Shown piece after piece: positions 1 to 7,531 of a DNA stretch of 23,381 bases. Origin of the DNA: a virus; IMG/VR virus record IMGVR_UViG_3300014501_000078, positions 1 through 23,381 of that record; one strand, given 5' to 3'. The number at the start of each line of letters is the position of its first letter. Within the stretch, counting starts at the first letter, position 1. Below the pieces are notes generated by a model, which did no database searches, was not told the DNA's origin, and was given only the letters and a program-made list of their open reading frames with translations. The translations under genes were made by a program, and so were the position numbers.

Positions 1-834
1 CATGTTGCCTGTCTCGAACTCACCCTCAAGACCGCGCTCGACTTTCTTTCGCACGAAGTGCTTGAGACCGTCTTGAACGTCCGTCTTGATGTACCAGCCG
101 ATTGGGTCCGTGAGATAGTGATTCACGCTGACGCCGCCCGCATACGTCCCGATGGACTTGAGAGCATTGATGTCGTTGTCGCCGGTCGCCGGACGGAAGT
201 CCGAGAACAGCAAGCGCTGTGCTACGTACTTGTTGCCGTTCGGAACGATCAGCCGTTTCGGCTTCGCAGCGATGCGAATACCGCGCTCGTCAACCCACAA
301 GCCAATCGCGATGTCGGCCGCTTCAAGGGCTGATTCGCAAAGGTCGGGCTGAGTCGAGAACATGTTCGCCTGCACGCCGCCGCCCCAGATCGGGTGGCTG
401 AGCGAGAACAGTGCAGCACCGTCGCCGCCAGGATAGGACGTGCTGAACCCGTTGTTCAGAACGTTTGCGCCCGAGACTTCCTTGGTGTTCTGCAAACCAC
501 GAGCCAGCGACTTGCTGTACTTGCCCGCGATTGAACCGTAGAGGCCGTCCTCTTCCGCTTCCTGCGTAATGGCAAACGCCAACGCAACCGTGTTGTGGAT
601 GTACCGAGCGACGTAGGACTCTGCGCCTTCGTCGAACGACACGCCTGCGCCTTCGGCTTTCACCGGGGCGGTGCCGAGACCGGCCATCAACACATCTTCC
701 TCATACGCCTTGACAGACGTATTGATGTCGAATATGTCGCGCCACTCTTCGGGATAGCGGTTGTACTCCATACCGAACACGGTGTTCAGTCCGAGCTGCA
801 ACTGCTTCTTGAACAGACTGCGATTCATTGCCAT
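1..834 (-). CDS. Major capsid protein, HK97-fold, gpT-like (3' end cut by window edge)
   Basis: This gene reads leftwards and has no stop before base 1, so only the first 278 residues are seen. The product is recognisable as a phage major capsid protein of the Mu gpT-like/HK97-fold kind. It opens with a short helical N-terminus (SLFKKQLQLGLNTVFGMEY), has a PVKAEGAGVSFDEGAES segment near residue 60, and a LFSLSHPIWGG segment typical of this family. The visible end (GLEGEFETGNM) resembles the region before the last 50-70 residues of relatives. Hundreds of copies would build the icosahedral shell. The ATG at 834 follows a purine-rich AGAGAAGAG site; a second ATG two codons in is possible. It is the last visible gene of the scaffold-structural-capsid series. 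Family call from memory of sequence patterns; function confident, exact family moderate. Confidence 0.88.
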   Translation of the reverse strand, partial: MAMNRSLFKKQLQLGLNTVFGMEYNRYPEEWRDIFDINTSVKAYEEDVLMAGLGTAPVKAEGAGVSFDEGAESYVARYIHNTVALAFAITQEAEEDGLYGSIAGKYSKSLARGLQNTKEVSGANVLNNGFSTSYPGGDGAALFSLSHPIWGGGVQANMFSTQPDLCESALEAADIAIGLWVDERGIRIAAKPKRLIVPNGNKYVAQRLLFSDFRPATGDNDINALKSIGTYAGGVSVNHYLTDPIGWYIKTDVQDGLKHFVRKKVERGLEGEFETGNM

Positions 835-867
835 TGTAGTTCTCTTCTCTCTTTTGTTGGTTGCTGC

Positions 868-1482
868 TTAGACCAGGGTGTGCGCCCACTGCGCGATCAG
901 GTCGGACTGCACGATCAGGAACTCAGCCTCAGTGTATCCACCGAAGTTGACCGGATCGTTGCCAGGGTTGCCCGTCAGGTTGTACAGGAACAACGAGACG
1001 TTCTTGTTGGCTGTCTTCGTGTAGGTCGCGAAGTTCGCGTACTCGGCTGACATGCCAGTGAGGGTCGAGCCAGAAGACTGCCCAGCAGGAGCGTAGTACG
1101 CATTGACATCGGTCGCGGCGAACGTCGTGGCGCTGACGCCAGAGACCATCGCTTTGAAGATAATCAACGGGTCGTCATACACGTAGGCCGTGATGACTGT
1201 GCCAGCGAGGATCGCCGTGCTGGCAACCCACATCTTCTCGAACCGGGTGTTACCGGCCGAGTCAACGAACTCGCAACCCATGAACACGCCGCGCACGAAA
1301 AGTGACGTGGTGTTCAGTATGATGTTGCGGGCTGCGGCGGACGCCATCGAGACCAAGTCGCCAGCGAAAATGTTCGAGGCGTAGGCCGATGCGATGGTGT
1401 ACGAAGCTGCGCGGATTACGCCACCATTCTGGTGACGGACGGGTTTGAAGCCGTAGGGGCTGTTCGGAAGCGTGCTTGCCAT
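868..1482 (-). CDS. Putative capsid decoration or head structural protein
   Basis: A 204-residue protein that opens with SPYGFKPVRHQNGGVIRAA, a signature seen at the start of small head proteins encoded just upstream of gpT-like capsid proteins in many environmental phages. The body (residues 35-200) is Ser/Thr/Ala/Gly-rich and predicted to be mostly beta strand, with no catalytic motif, signal peptide or membrane segment. Position between scaffold-side genes and the major capsid protein supports a virion role such as a shell-stabilising or decoration protein. The ATG at 1482 has an AAGGA site about ten bases upstream. It could instead be a minor structural protein; no function is experimentally established that I can name. 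Confidence 0.72.
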   Translation of the reverse strand: MASTLPNSPYGFKPVRHQNGGVIRAASYTIASAYASNIFAGDLVSMASAAARNIILNTTSLFVRGVFMGCEFVDSAGNTRFEKMWVASTAILAGTVITAYVYDDPLIIFKAMVSGVSATTFAATDVNAYYAPAGQSSGSTLTGMSAEYANFATYTKTANKNVSLFLYNLTGNPGNDPVNFGGYTEAEFLIVQSDLIAQWAHTLV

Positions 1483-1525
1483 GATGTCTCAATCCTTTTT
1501 GTTGAAGGACGGAGACGCCCAGATG

Positions 1526-2152
1526 TTAGTCCTCTGAGTCTGCCCCCCGCCCCGTTTTTACTCTCTGTCGCCGGTCGGCCACGATGGCACCGTATCCCTG
1601 GCGTTCTTCTTTGTGGATGTCCCGTTCGATGGCTTCCGTTTGCACGGCCGTCTGTTGACGGTAGAACTTCGCACGCTGTCGTGCGATGCGTACCGGCATC
1701 TCGCACAGGATCAAACCTTCCACGCCAATGACAGTGTTCCCTGCGTAAGCGACGGTGGGCGGTAAGTCTTCCTTCGGAACACTATCAATGTTCCTAGGCT
1801 GCCATCCTTCACGCATGGCTCGCGACCAGTTCTGCGGGTCTTGCTGACCGCGCGAGGCTGTCCGAACCAATCTCTGAACGAACCCTGGTCGGGGGCCGGG
1901 CATCTCAAGGTTCCCTGGATCTCTCCAGTTCATCTGATCCTGCTCGTTCTCGACCACGTCCACGTTGCCGTGGACTTGCTCATCACCAGTGTCAACTTCA
2001 TGAGTCTCAACTGTCTGAGCACGTTTACTTGTCTGTGCGGCACCAGCAGCTTTGATCTGATTGATGCGCTTCTGCAGCTCACCGATGTCGTCCGTGTCGA
2101 TCTCTTCGTTCGGGACGAACTCGGGAACCTCTACATATCCTTTCTCACTCAT
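1526..2152 (-). CDS. Conserved virion-associated protein of unknown function
   Basis: A 208-residue acidic then basic protein. Residues 1-80 are Glu/Asp/Gln-rich and look disordered. The middle holds a pattern resembling a domain found in head-region genes of many phages (GFVQRLVRTASRG then NWSRAMREGWQPR, about residues 91-120), and a C-terminal helix (about 155-190, RIARQRAKFYRQQ) could form a coil. It sits directly after the scaffold-like gene, whose TGA overlaps this ATG (ATGA), and an AGGAG site lies 8 bases upstream within that gene, so the two are likely co-translated. A structural or assembly role is inferred from place; nothing indicates an enzyme. Confidence 0.7.
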   Translation of the reverse strand: MSEKGYVEVPEFVPNEEIDTDDIGELQKRINQIKAAGAAQTSKRAQTVETHEVDTGDEQVHGNVDVVENEQDQMNWRDPGNLEMPGPRPGFVQRLVRTASRGQQDPQNWSRAMREGWQPRNIDSVPKEDLPPTVAYAGNTVIGVEGLILCEMPVRIARQRAKFYRQQTAVQTEAIERDIHKEERQGYGAIVADRRQRVKTGRGADSED

Positions 2153-3171
2153 GACTGCTTCTCCTTGCGTGCATCAGCCTGCTTATTGCGGGCGAACTCG
2201 CGAAGAACTCTCGGGTCCGTGGTGTCTTGCCCCATGCTCTGGAGCATCTTGATCTCGTCTTTGGTGATGGTAACCTTGTTAGGGTTACTGTTCCGTACCT
2301 CCATCGAGCTTCCACCGCGCACACCGTTGCTGCCGACTCCACCAGCGCCGGACTTGCCGCCGCGCTTCGACTTCAGATACTCTGGGTTCACCTTGTCGTG
2401 GAACCGCTCGTCGAGGATCTTCGTCAGACGAGTGTAGTACTCGTCGCTGTTTTGGTTATGCCCCATTTTGTAGAGCAACTGGTCGGCTGCCAAGGCAGCC
2501 TCTTTGAACAAGGGATCGTTACCGTACGCGGGGTGCGCCGTGATCCAGGCTTGCGCCTTCGGATTGACTACCGTCGCCTTCGCCGGGGTCTGCTTCGCCG
2601 CAGCGCGAGCTGACTCCAGCTTGTCGTTGCGTGACTTGATGTTGGCCTTGACATCAGTGATCTGATCATCAACTTCAACCTCAGCAGCCGTGTCGCCCTC
2701 CTCTTTGGCCTTGATCTTCCTTGCCTTGAGAGTGTCGAGCTTCGTGCGATCCTTCGTGTTTTCCAGATCCGCAGCGCGGGTCTGTTCTTCCACATCAACT
2801 CGCTGGGTGAGCTGGCCTACCTGTGCTTCCAGGCGGCGGCTGCGCTCCTCAGCTTCCTCACGCATGCGACGCTCACGTCCGAGGCGTTCCTCGAATGTGT
2901 CCTTTTGCTCGTCCTCGTTGCCACCTTCATCCTTGCGAGTGGTTTCGACTTCGAAGGTCTCATCAGCGTTGACTTCCTCCGGGGCATCAACTCGTTTGTC
3001 GATGTCGCCGAACTGGTCAGCCTTACCTGCATTTGGATTGCGTGGAGCTTCGTTGATGATCGTTGCGCCGGTTGCGTCCTGCCGTACCTCCGGTTGGAGG
3101 TCCACTTGGGCACCTTCGACGGTGTCCTCGGAATGCAGGTCGTTGAAGCTGTGGTCGTAAGTCTTGGGCAC
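2149..3171 (-). CDS. Capsid assembly scaffolding-like protein
   Basis: A 340-residue highly charged protein. Residues 1-85 are acidic and probably disordered; about 88-190 form a long heptad-rich coiled coil rich in Glu, Arg and Lys; about 206-255 carry a pattern common in phage scaffolds (W..AHPAYGNDPLFKEAA, then a Gly-Asn-rich turn and EYY..L..IL); the last 70 residues are Gly/Lys-rich, where scaffolds often bind coat protein. It lies two genes before the major capsid protein, as expected. The start is GTG at 3171, chosen because AAGGA sits seven bases upstream. No protease motif is seen, so a protease-scaffold fusion is unlikely. The function is inferred from charge pattern, coil and place. 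Confidence 0.72.
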   Translation of the reverse strand: MPKTYDHSFNDLHSEDTVEGAQVDLQPEVRQDATGATIINEAPRNPNAGKADQFGDIDKRVDAPEEVNADETFEVETTRKDEGGNEDEQKDTFEERLGRERRMREEAEERSRRLEAQVGQLTQRVDVEEQTRAADLENTKDRTKLDTLKARKIKAKEEGDTAAEVEVDDQITDVKANIKSRNDKLESARAAAKQTPAKATVVNPKAQAWITAHPAYGNDPLFKEAALAADQLLYKMGHNQNSDEYYTRLTKILDERFHDKVNPEYLKSKRGGKSGAGGVGSNGVRGGSSMEVRNSNPNKVTITKDEIKMLQSMGQDTTDPRVLREFARNKQADARKEKQS

Positions 3172-3230
3172 TTTGAGTCCTTATTCTTGTTCGTTACGCC
3201 TCTGGCTACAGCCTGAGTGGGTATGTACCT

Positions 3231-3258
3231 ATCATATCACAGGTTTTGTACGATCTAA
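3231..3258 (-). promoter_or_regulatory. Weak candidate sigma70-type promoter before the scaffold/capsid genes
   Basis: On the minus strand a TTAGAT (3258-3253) and a TATGAT (3236-3231) are separated by 16 bases. The -10 is five of six matches to consensus, the -35 only three of six. It lies 60 bases upstream of the scaffold GTG, overlapping the end of the frameshifted endonuclease gene, where a separate transcript for the highly expressed head genes would be useful. Seen motif; promoter activity is inference. Confidence 0.3.
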
Positions 3259-3592
3259 CACGCGCCCGAGGTATGCCACTAGCAAGAGTACAGCAGCCTG
3301 CGTATCTCCTAGCATCCCGCACGCTCTGTTGCACTTACCGCAGAGCCATCCACGGAACATCGTGGTCATGGTCTAAATCCAAGCGTTTCTTGCGCCCGGT
3401 TGGTATCTGACCGCATGACTCGCAAGAGGACGGCATGGGACGAGTTGGCTCTGGGTAGCCGTTTGTTTTACGATGAGACTTGAGTACCTTATCGGGGTTG
3501 GCCGCTTGCCAACGCAGCACTCCTTCTAGCTGCTTCTTACGCCCGTGAGCTGACTCACGGTACTTCTTTTTTGCAGCAGCGTTCCCGCTCAT
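3232..3592 (-). pseudogene. Recombination endonuclease VII-like (HNH) gene with a +1 frameshift
   Basis: Starting at ATG 3592 (ATGA overlap with the SLOG gene), frame one encodes a basic N-terminus, a zinc pair (CESCG) and the catalytic LDLDHDHD motif, then stops at 3335. In the next frame, immediately after the DHDH, the second half of the same family appears without a stop to 3232: FRGWLCGKCNRACGMLGD, holding the second zinc pair and the conserved RGWLC..CN block. Together they form one endonuclease VII/Holliday-junction-resolvase-like zinc nuclease of about 119 residues. A TAG in the second frame near 3366 limits the shift to a roughly 30-base stretch. Relatives usually have about four residues between the last His and FRG, here one, so a deletion of about 8 bases is likelier than a single-base error. 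Programmed frameshifting cannot be excluded. Confidence 0.8.
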
Positions 3593-3990
3593 ACGCGGAC
3601 AATATGTAGGTATAATCCATGCGCGCCTGCTCTGTTCATCATCGACAGCGACCCCCTGCTCTTCCCATCCCAGAAACAAATACAAGCTCCCCCTTCCGCG
3701 CGCAGAGCCATCTGCTCATTGCGGTACGGACCAGCACGCGGGCCGTACTTAGACCAGTCCGCGAGCACCTTCACAACGATGACCTTGTTGTCTACCGCCC
3801 AGGTCTCGCCCATGCGGTCTGGGCCGCGACATCCGCCCGAGTAGATTGCTTGTGGCTTGCGGATGTTCGACAGCCGATCCAGCTCGTCCGTCAGGCGCTG
3901 GCGGCCGTTGAAGTAGCGCGAACCACAGACAACCCACACGTTGGTGAGTAGGTGGATTGGCCAGACGAAGTCTAGATCCTCTTGCCTCAT
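3589..3990 (-). CDS. SLOG-superfamily DUF2493 (YspA/YAcAr-like) protein
   Basis: A 133-residue Rossmann-like protein. It has the family's first strand and loop VVCGSRYF (residues 20-27), the nucleotide-binding YSGGCRGPDRMGE (50-62), and a later GPRAGPYRNEQM helix start followed by a strand with ICFWDGKSRG. These are the landmarks of the DUF2493 branch of SLOG/cpYpsA proteins, thought to bind nucleotide-derived ligands; no reaction is established. The ATG at 3990 is chosen over a GTG at 4011 because its ATGA overlaps the stop of the GroES-like gene, as for most neighbours. The gene is coupled the same way to the endonuclease VII remnant downstream. Nucleotide or ADP-ribose-type ligand binding is inference from the fold. 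Confidence 0.8.
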   Translation of the reverse strand: MRQEDLDFVWPIHLLTNVWVVCGSRYFNGRQRLTDELDRLSNIRKPQAIYSGGCRGPDRMGETWAVDNKVIVVKVLADWSKYGPRAGPYRNEQMALRAEGGACICFWDGKSRGSLSMMNRAGAHGLYLHIVRV

Positions 3991-4457
3991 TTTCCAGCTA
4001 TCCAAACCCACAAGCGAGAAGGATCAGGAACGAGCGCGATGACGTCAGTCTCTTTGATGGTCTTCAGGGTGTCGAGCTGTGCTACTCCGTCTGCGTCAAC
4101 GATCACGTCGTTGGTGCAGTGCTCTGAGCCGCAGTGCTTCGGGTACGCGACCCACATGCCTACCGTCAGCTGATCGGGATCGTCGGCAAACCTAAGGCCC
4201 GACGTGGTGACAGCTTTACCAACCAAGCCTCCGAGCGCCAGTATCTGTCCGGTCTCATTGAATACAGCCTGAGCTTTCTGGTCGTTCTCGGTAAGGGCGA
4301 TGCTTCCGATCTTAGTTCTCGGGCGATACGGTCGCACCAGGACGAACCACTTGATAGGTCGTAGGGCGAGCGGGAGGTTACCATGCGTCGGCTGCGATGT
4401 CGTCGGAGCTGATTCCTCTACGTCCTCGGGCAGCAGGTCTGTCGTCAGTAGGCTCAT
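3987..4457 (-). CDS. GroES-like co-chaperonin protein
   Basis: A 156-residue protein with a cpn10-like beta domain from about residue 30: LRPIKWFVLVRPYRPR corresponds to the first strands (GroES has V.V...R), followed by a mobile-loop-like segment, GQILALGG (GroES G.V...G), TVGMWVAYPKHCG (GroES GD.V.F), and a C-terminal ETDVIALV. Phage co-chaperonins replace or remodel host GroES to fold capsid protein in the GroEL cavity; presence next to head genes fits. Residues 1-28 are a disordered extension. The start overlaps the previous gene by 80 bases, long for this genome, but GGAG lies nine bases upstream and no nearer in-frame start exists. Membership is judged from pattern; a looser cpn10-fold phage protein is the alternative. 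Confidence 0.72.
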   Translation of the reverse strand: MSLLTTDLLPEDVEESAPTTSQPTHGNLPLALRPIKWFVLVRPYRPRTKIGSIALTENDQKAQAVFNETGQILALGGLVGKAVTTSGLRFADDPDQLTVGMWVAYPKHCGSEHCTNDVIVDADGVAQLDTLKTIKETDVIALVPDPSRLWVWIAGK

Positions 4458-4638
4458 CGTCGTTGTCTCCGCGCTTGCGCTTGAGTTCGGCCAAGTGATC
4501 TTCTAGGGCCTTGATTTCACGCCACTTCCCGAGCCACTGCAAATATGTGCCGTAGTCCTCGACGCCTGTTCCCCAAGCGTTCACGATACGTGAACGTTCC
4601 TTGGAAATGAACACCGCCAACTGTGACTCTACGCTCAT
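4378..4638 (-). CDS. Small conserved head-region protein, unknown function
   Basis: An 86-residue protein, mostly helical: residues 10-65 carry a W...DYGTYLQWLGKWREIKALEDHL pattern that resembles short helical proteins encoded near the portal in many phages. The tail (66-86) is acidic and Arg-rich and likely disordered. No enzyme motif, membrane segment or signal. ATG at 4638 overlaps the stop of the preceding gene as ATGA. It overlaps the GroES-like gene by 80 bases in another frame. It may be a portal or connector accessory protein; that is inferred only from place. Confidence 0.68.
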   Translation of the reverse strand: MSVESQLAVFISKERSRIVNAWGTGVEDYGTYLQWLGKWREIKALEDHLAELKRKRGDNDDEPTDDRPAARGRRGISSDDIAADAW

Positions 4639-4892
4639 GGCCCGCCTGTAGGTAGCTGCGATTCAGTCTTGTCGTGGTCCTCATCAGCTATCGCGGAGTG
4701 AATATCCGCCGCCTGATTCTGCCCACCTGCCAACTGATTGCCCAGAAACTTCATGACACCCTTGAATCCAGTGCTCTGTTCTTTCGCTGCCCCTGCGAAG
4801 GTGCGCGGCGAGATATCCTCAGTCCTAATCCCTCGCTGCCTCAGGTAGGACCGAGCTGCCCGTACCTCTTGCGGTAGTGGGTGTACTGCCAC
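4635..4892 (-). CDS. Small protein of unknown function after the portal
   Basis: An 85-residue protein. Residues 1-35 are basic and helical (RAARSYLRQRG), the rest is Gln/Ala/Asp-rich and probably flexible. The start is GTG at 4892, sharing one base with the portal TAG (TAGTG), the same end-to-start coupling seen across this block. I do not recognise a family. The phrase TFAGAAKEQ...GFKGVMKFLGNQL could form one amphipathic helix. Likely translated with the portal; role unknown. Confidence 0.6.
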   Translation of the reverse strand: MAVHPLPQEVRAARSYLRQRGIRTEDISPRTFAGAAKEQSTGFKGVMKFLGNQLAGGQNQAADIHSAIADEDHDKTESQLPTGGP

Positions 4893-7531
4893 TATACACC
4901 AGCCGGGCTACCGCCGATGGGTGGACCGGACCCGCCCATTGGGGATGGCGGAGGACCCTGCGGAGTTGGTGCCATCGATTGCCCTGGGGGAGACTGCGGA
5001 GGCTGCTGACCGCCTTTGGGCGTACCGCCATCGAACTTCATGTTGTCGGACGGCAACTGAATGTCGTGGGCGTTCCTGATGTGACCTTCTCGCAGGAGCT
5101 TCGCGCGCAAGAGCGCATCCTCCCGTCGTATCTTGGCCTTAGTCTCGGTGTCTTTGCGCTTCGCGTCGCCCATTGCCGAGAGTTGCTTGCGAGCCTCATC
5201 CGCCTGAGAAACCTTCGTCGCCTGCTGCACCTTCGCATCCGTCTGCGTCTTGATGGCCTGAGCCTTCGCCGCGTCCTGTTGCTGCGAGGTAGGCTGCTGC
5301 TGCTGTTGCTGCTGCGCGGCCGGGTTAGGTGCTGGCGCGGGTACAGCGTTGACCTTCACAGCTACGGCGGACGCGATCATGTTCTGCAGGTCCGGTGAGA
5401 CCTTCGTCTCTGTCGGGTCATGCATATCGAACGGCGGCAGAGGAATACCCATCGTCTTTTCGATCTCTACCTTGTACTGGAACGCCAAGTGCTCGGCTAC
5501 GTGCGCCGCCATAATCATCTGGAACTGTTGCTGCAGCGCCGGGTCCAAGGCAGGCATCGTCTTCTGCATGAAGTCCTGGTGGATGGCGATGTGCGCCGTG
5601 TGGAGCTGATCGTAGAACGCGCGTACCGGCGTGTTCGCCATGATCGCCATGTTCTCGCTGACCGGGTCCAGCTCGCTGTACGCATCCGTAGACATGTACT
5701 GATCAACGTCGTGGACGCGCAGCGCCCTCAGCATCTCACGGTGCGCCTTGCGCTTGGCTTTTTCCGAATACAGTGAGGGGTCAGACGTGATGAGCCCGAG
5801 CACTGACTGAGCCTGCGCGATACGCATCGTGCTCGACCAGATGTTCGGGTCGCTGACAGGACGGATCTCGTGAGTGATCGTGCCGTTGAAGTCTTGCCCT
5901 ATCTTGATGCCGTTGAACTGCTTTGAATTGATTGGATATTTCTCGTCAGCCATATATTCGCTGTTCAGCGTATATAGGATACCGAACTCTTCTCCAGCGC
6001 TTGTGTGCAGACGCTTATGGATAGCGGAGAACACCTTGCTGCCCTGCTCGATGATGGCGAGGGTTGTTCCCACCGGGCCAGTGTTCGGCGACTCGCCGGT
6101 CATAGCCTCAGTCGTCGATGAGAACGATTGAATACCCTCAACCAATAGTTTCAGCGTACTGAACAGCGCCGGGGTCGGCTCTTTGAACGGTGGCGTGTAG
6201 AAACCCTTTGCTAAGTCCTCAGCGCTCGCATCAACATCAACCCACTCTCCCGCTTTGTACCGGACCTCTCCAGCTTGAGATAGAGATTTAGTTCGGAAGC
6301 CGCCCTGGAGAGACGACGTGAGTGAACCATCAAGCAAAAGTCTGAGTGCTCCGCCCGCTGCGGCACCGAGACTACCGATAAGGTGCAGTAGTCCGAACCC
6401 ATAGAAGCCGAACCCAGGCAGGTATTTGTAGTGGACGAACCAGACACGCTTCCTGCGCTTGTCGTCGTCGATCTTCCAGTTGCGTCGGATTGCAAGTACT
6501 TCTCCTGTCTCACGCTCGAAGGTGATGATGTACGGGTACGCGAACTCGTTCTTCTTCTGCCCAGTCGCATCGTAGAACCCGCTGGGCACGCGCGCCCACG
6601 GCGTTATAGTGTCCTTCGGGCAAAGGGGAACTGACTCGTTGGTGAACTGAAAGTCGATATGCATCTCGCACATCTCGTAGGTGCTGTCGTCTTCGTGACG
6701 CACCACGTTTCTAGCATCAGCGTGATCGAGAAGCATGCGAGGATCTTCAGGGGAACTCTCTGCAACATACGGCTGCCTCCAAATACCCTTGGGCTCAATG
6801 AACTCGCCGTCAGCTATCGCGCGCTTCAGGTCGTTGCCGGTCATGTAGTAGCGATGAGTGTAACGACTCGCATCCTCCAGGCTCATGGCGTCGTAGGGGA
6901 CAATGAAGTCCTCGACGCGCAGGAAGCGCGCGACCGGCATACCGAGCTGGATGTCGTAAAAGCATTTCTTGAAAGCTGAACCGGCGAACGGCAGATAGAA
7001 CAGCATCTGGTCCACGTTCCAGAAGTACTGCTTATCCAGCTTCGTGAGCTGGCGATTCATGAAGACCTCGATGCGATCCGCTTGATCCTCCTGGTCCTCG
7101 TCCACGTCGTCCTCGGGGACAACCTTCACCGGCCCTTGCGGCGGGAAGACTTCGCTGATGGACCGTGATTGGAACTGCACCATAGCCTCGGCGAGCGCCG
7201 GGTGAGTTACGGTGGATGCGCCTTCGAACACAGTCTCATCTGAGGGGATGTCCGATAGACCGATGATCTCCAGACCCTTACGCAGCCTGCGTAAGTGATC
7301 ACGCCTGGACTCTTCGTCCACGCCCAGGTAGTCCTTCAACTTCATGCCTAGGTTGCGACGATGATTCTCGTCCAGAGAGTCAGCAAGGTTGGCGTCATGC
7401 TTCTTCTGCGCCATTGACTCCTTGTTGGATTCTTTCTCGCTCATCTCACCAACGTCAACTGACCCATCATCATTTTGAGTGATGTCGTCTGAGTCATCAG
7501 GTGTCGGCGTTGGTTGTTCTTCGAGAGCCAT
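4892..7531 (-). CDS. Portal (head-tail connector) protein, long form
   Basis: An 879-residue protein directly after the large terminase (TAATG overlap), the usual portal place. The core has family landmarks: an N-terminal acidic region, a SEVFPPQGPVKV loop near 145, a helix-rich DQMLFYLPFAGSAFKKC segment, and ARFLRVEDFIVPYDAMSLEDASRYTHR, resembling the wing/clip region of podovirus-type portals. Residues 740-879 are low complexity: a run of seven Gln, a charged helix (about 760-820), then a Pro/Gly/Gln tail. Long portals of this kind have a barrel extension into the head; the tail here is disorder-like instead. Twelve copies would form the DNA entry channel and bind terminase. Function well supported by size, place and pattern. 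Confidence 0.88.
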   Translation of the reverse strand: MALEEQPTPTPDDSDDITQNDDGSVDVGEMSEKESNKESMAQKKHDANLADSLDENHRRNLGMKLKDYLGVDEESRRDHLRRLRKGLEIIGLSDIPSDETVFEGASTVTHPALAEAMVQFQSRSISEVFPPQGPVKVVPEDDVDEDQEDQADRIEVFMNRQLTKLDKQYFWNVDQMLFYLPFAGSAFKKCFYDIQLGMPVARFLRVEDFIVPYDAMSLEDASRYTHRYYMTGNDLKRAIADGEFIEPKGIWRQPYVAESSPEDPRMLLDHADARNVVRHEDDSTYEMCEMHIDFQFTNESVPLCPKDTITPWARVPSGFYDATGQKKNEFAYPYIITFERETGEVLAIRRNWKIDDDKRRKRVWFVHYKYLPGFGFYGFGLLHLIGSLGAAAGGALRLLLDGSLTSSLQGGFRTKSLSQAGEVRYKAGEWVDVDASAEDLAKGFYTPPFKEPTPALFSTLKLLVEGIQSFSSTTEAMTGESPNTGPVGTTLAIIEQGSKVFSAIHKRLHTSAGEEFGILYTLNSEYMADEKYPINSKQFNGIKIGQDFNGTITHEIRPVSDPNIWSSTMRIAQAQSVLGLITSDPSLYSEKAKRKAHREMLRALRVHDVDQYMSTDAYSELDPVSENMAIMANTPVRAFYDQLHTAHIAIHQDFMQKTMPALDPALQQQFQMIMAAHVAEHLAFQYKVEIEKTMGIPLPPFDMHDPTETKVSPDLQNMIASAVAVKVNAVPAPAPNPAAQQQQQQQPTSQQQDAAKAQAIKTQTDAKVQQATKVSQADEARKQLSAMGDAKRKDTETKAKIRREDALLRAKLLREGHIRNAHDIQLPSDNMKFDGGTPKGGQQPPQSPPGQSMAPTPQGPPPSPMGGSGPPIGGSPAGV

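Noticed and set aside
595-1050. Plus-strand 151-residue frame
   Set aside because: Lies opposite the major capsid and decoration-like genes, which have clear family patterns.
1841-2437. Plus-strand 198-residue frame
   Set aside because: Antisense shadow across two well-supported minus-strand head genes; no family pattern.
5290-5330. CAG/CTG-type repeat as a CRISPR or satellite repeat
   Set aside because: It is a short poly-Gln codon run in the portal gene; no spacer pattern anywhere in the window resembles CRISPR.
4877-5398. Plus-strand 173-residue frame rich in Leu and Arg
   Set aside because: It is antisense to the Gln/Lys-rich portal tail, whose CAG and CTG triplets produce Leu/Arg runs; no ribosome site and opposite to the operon.
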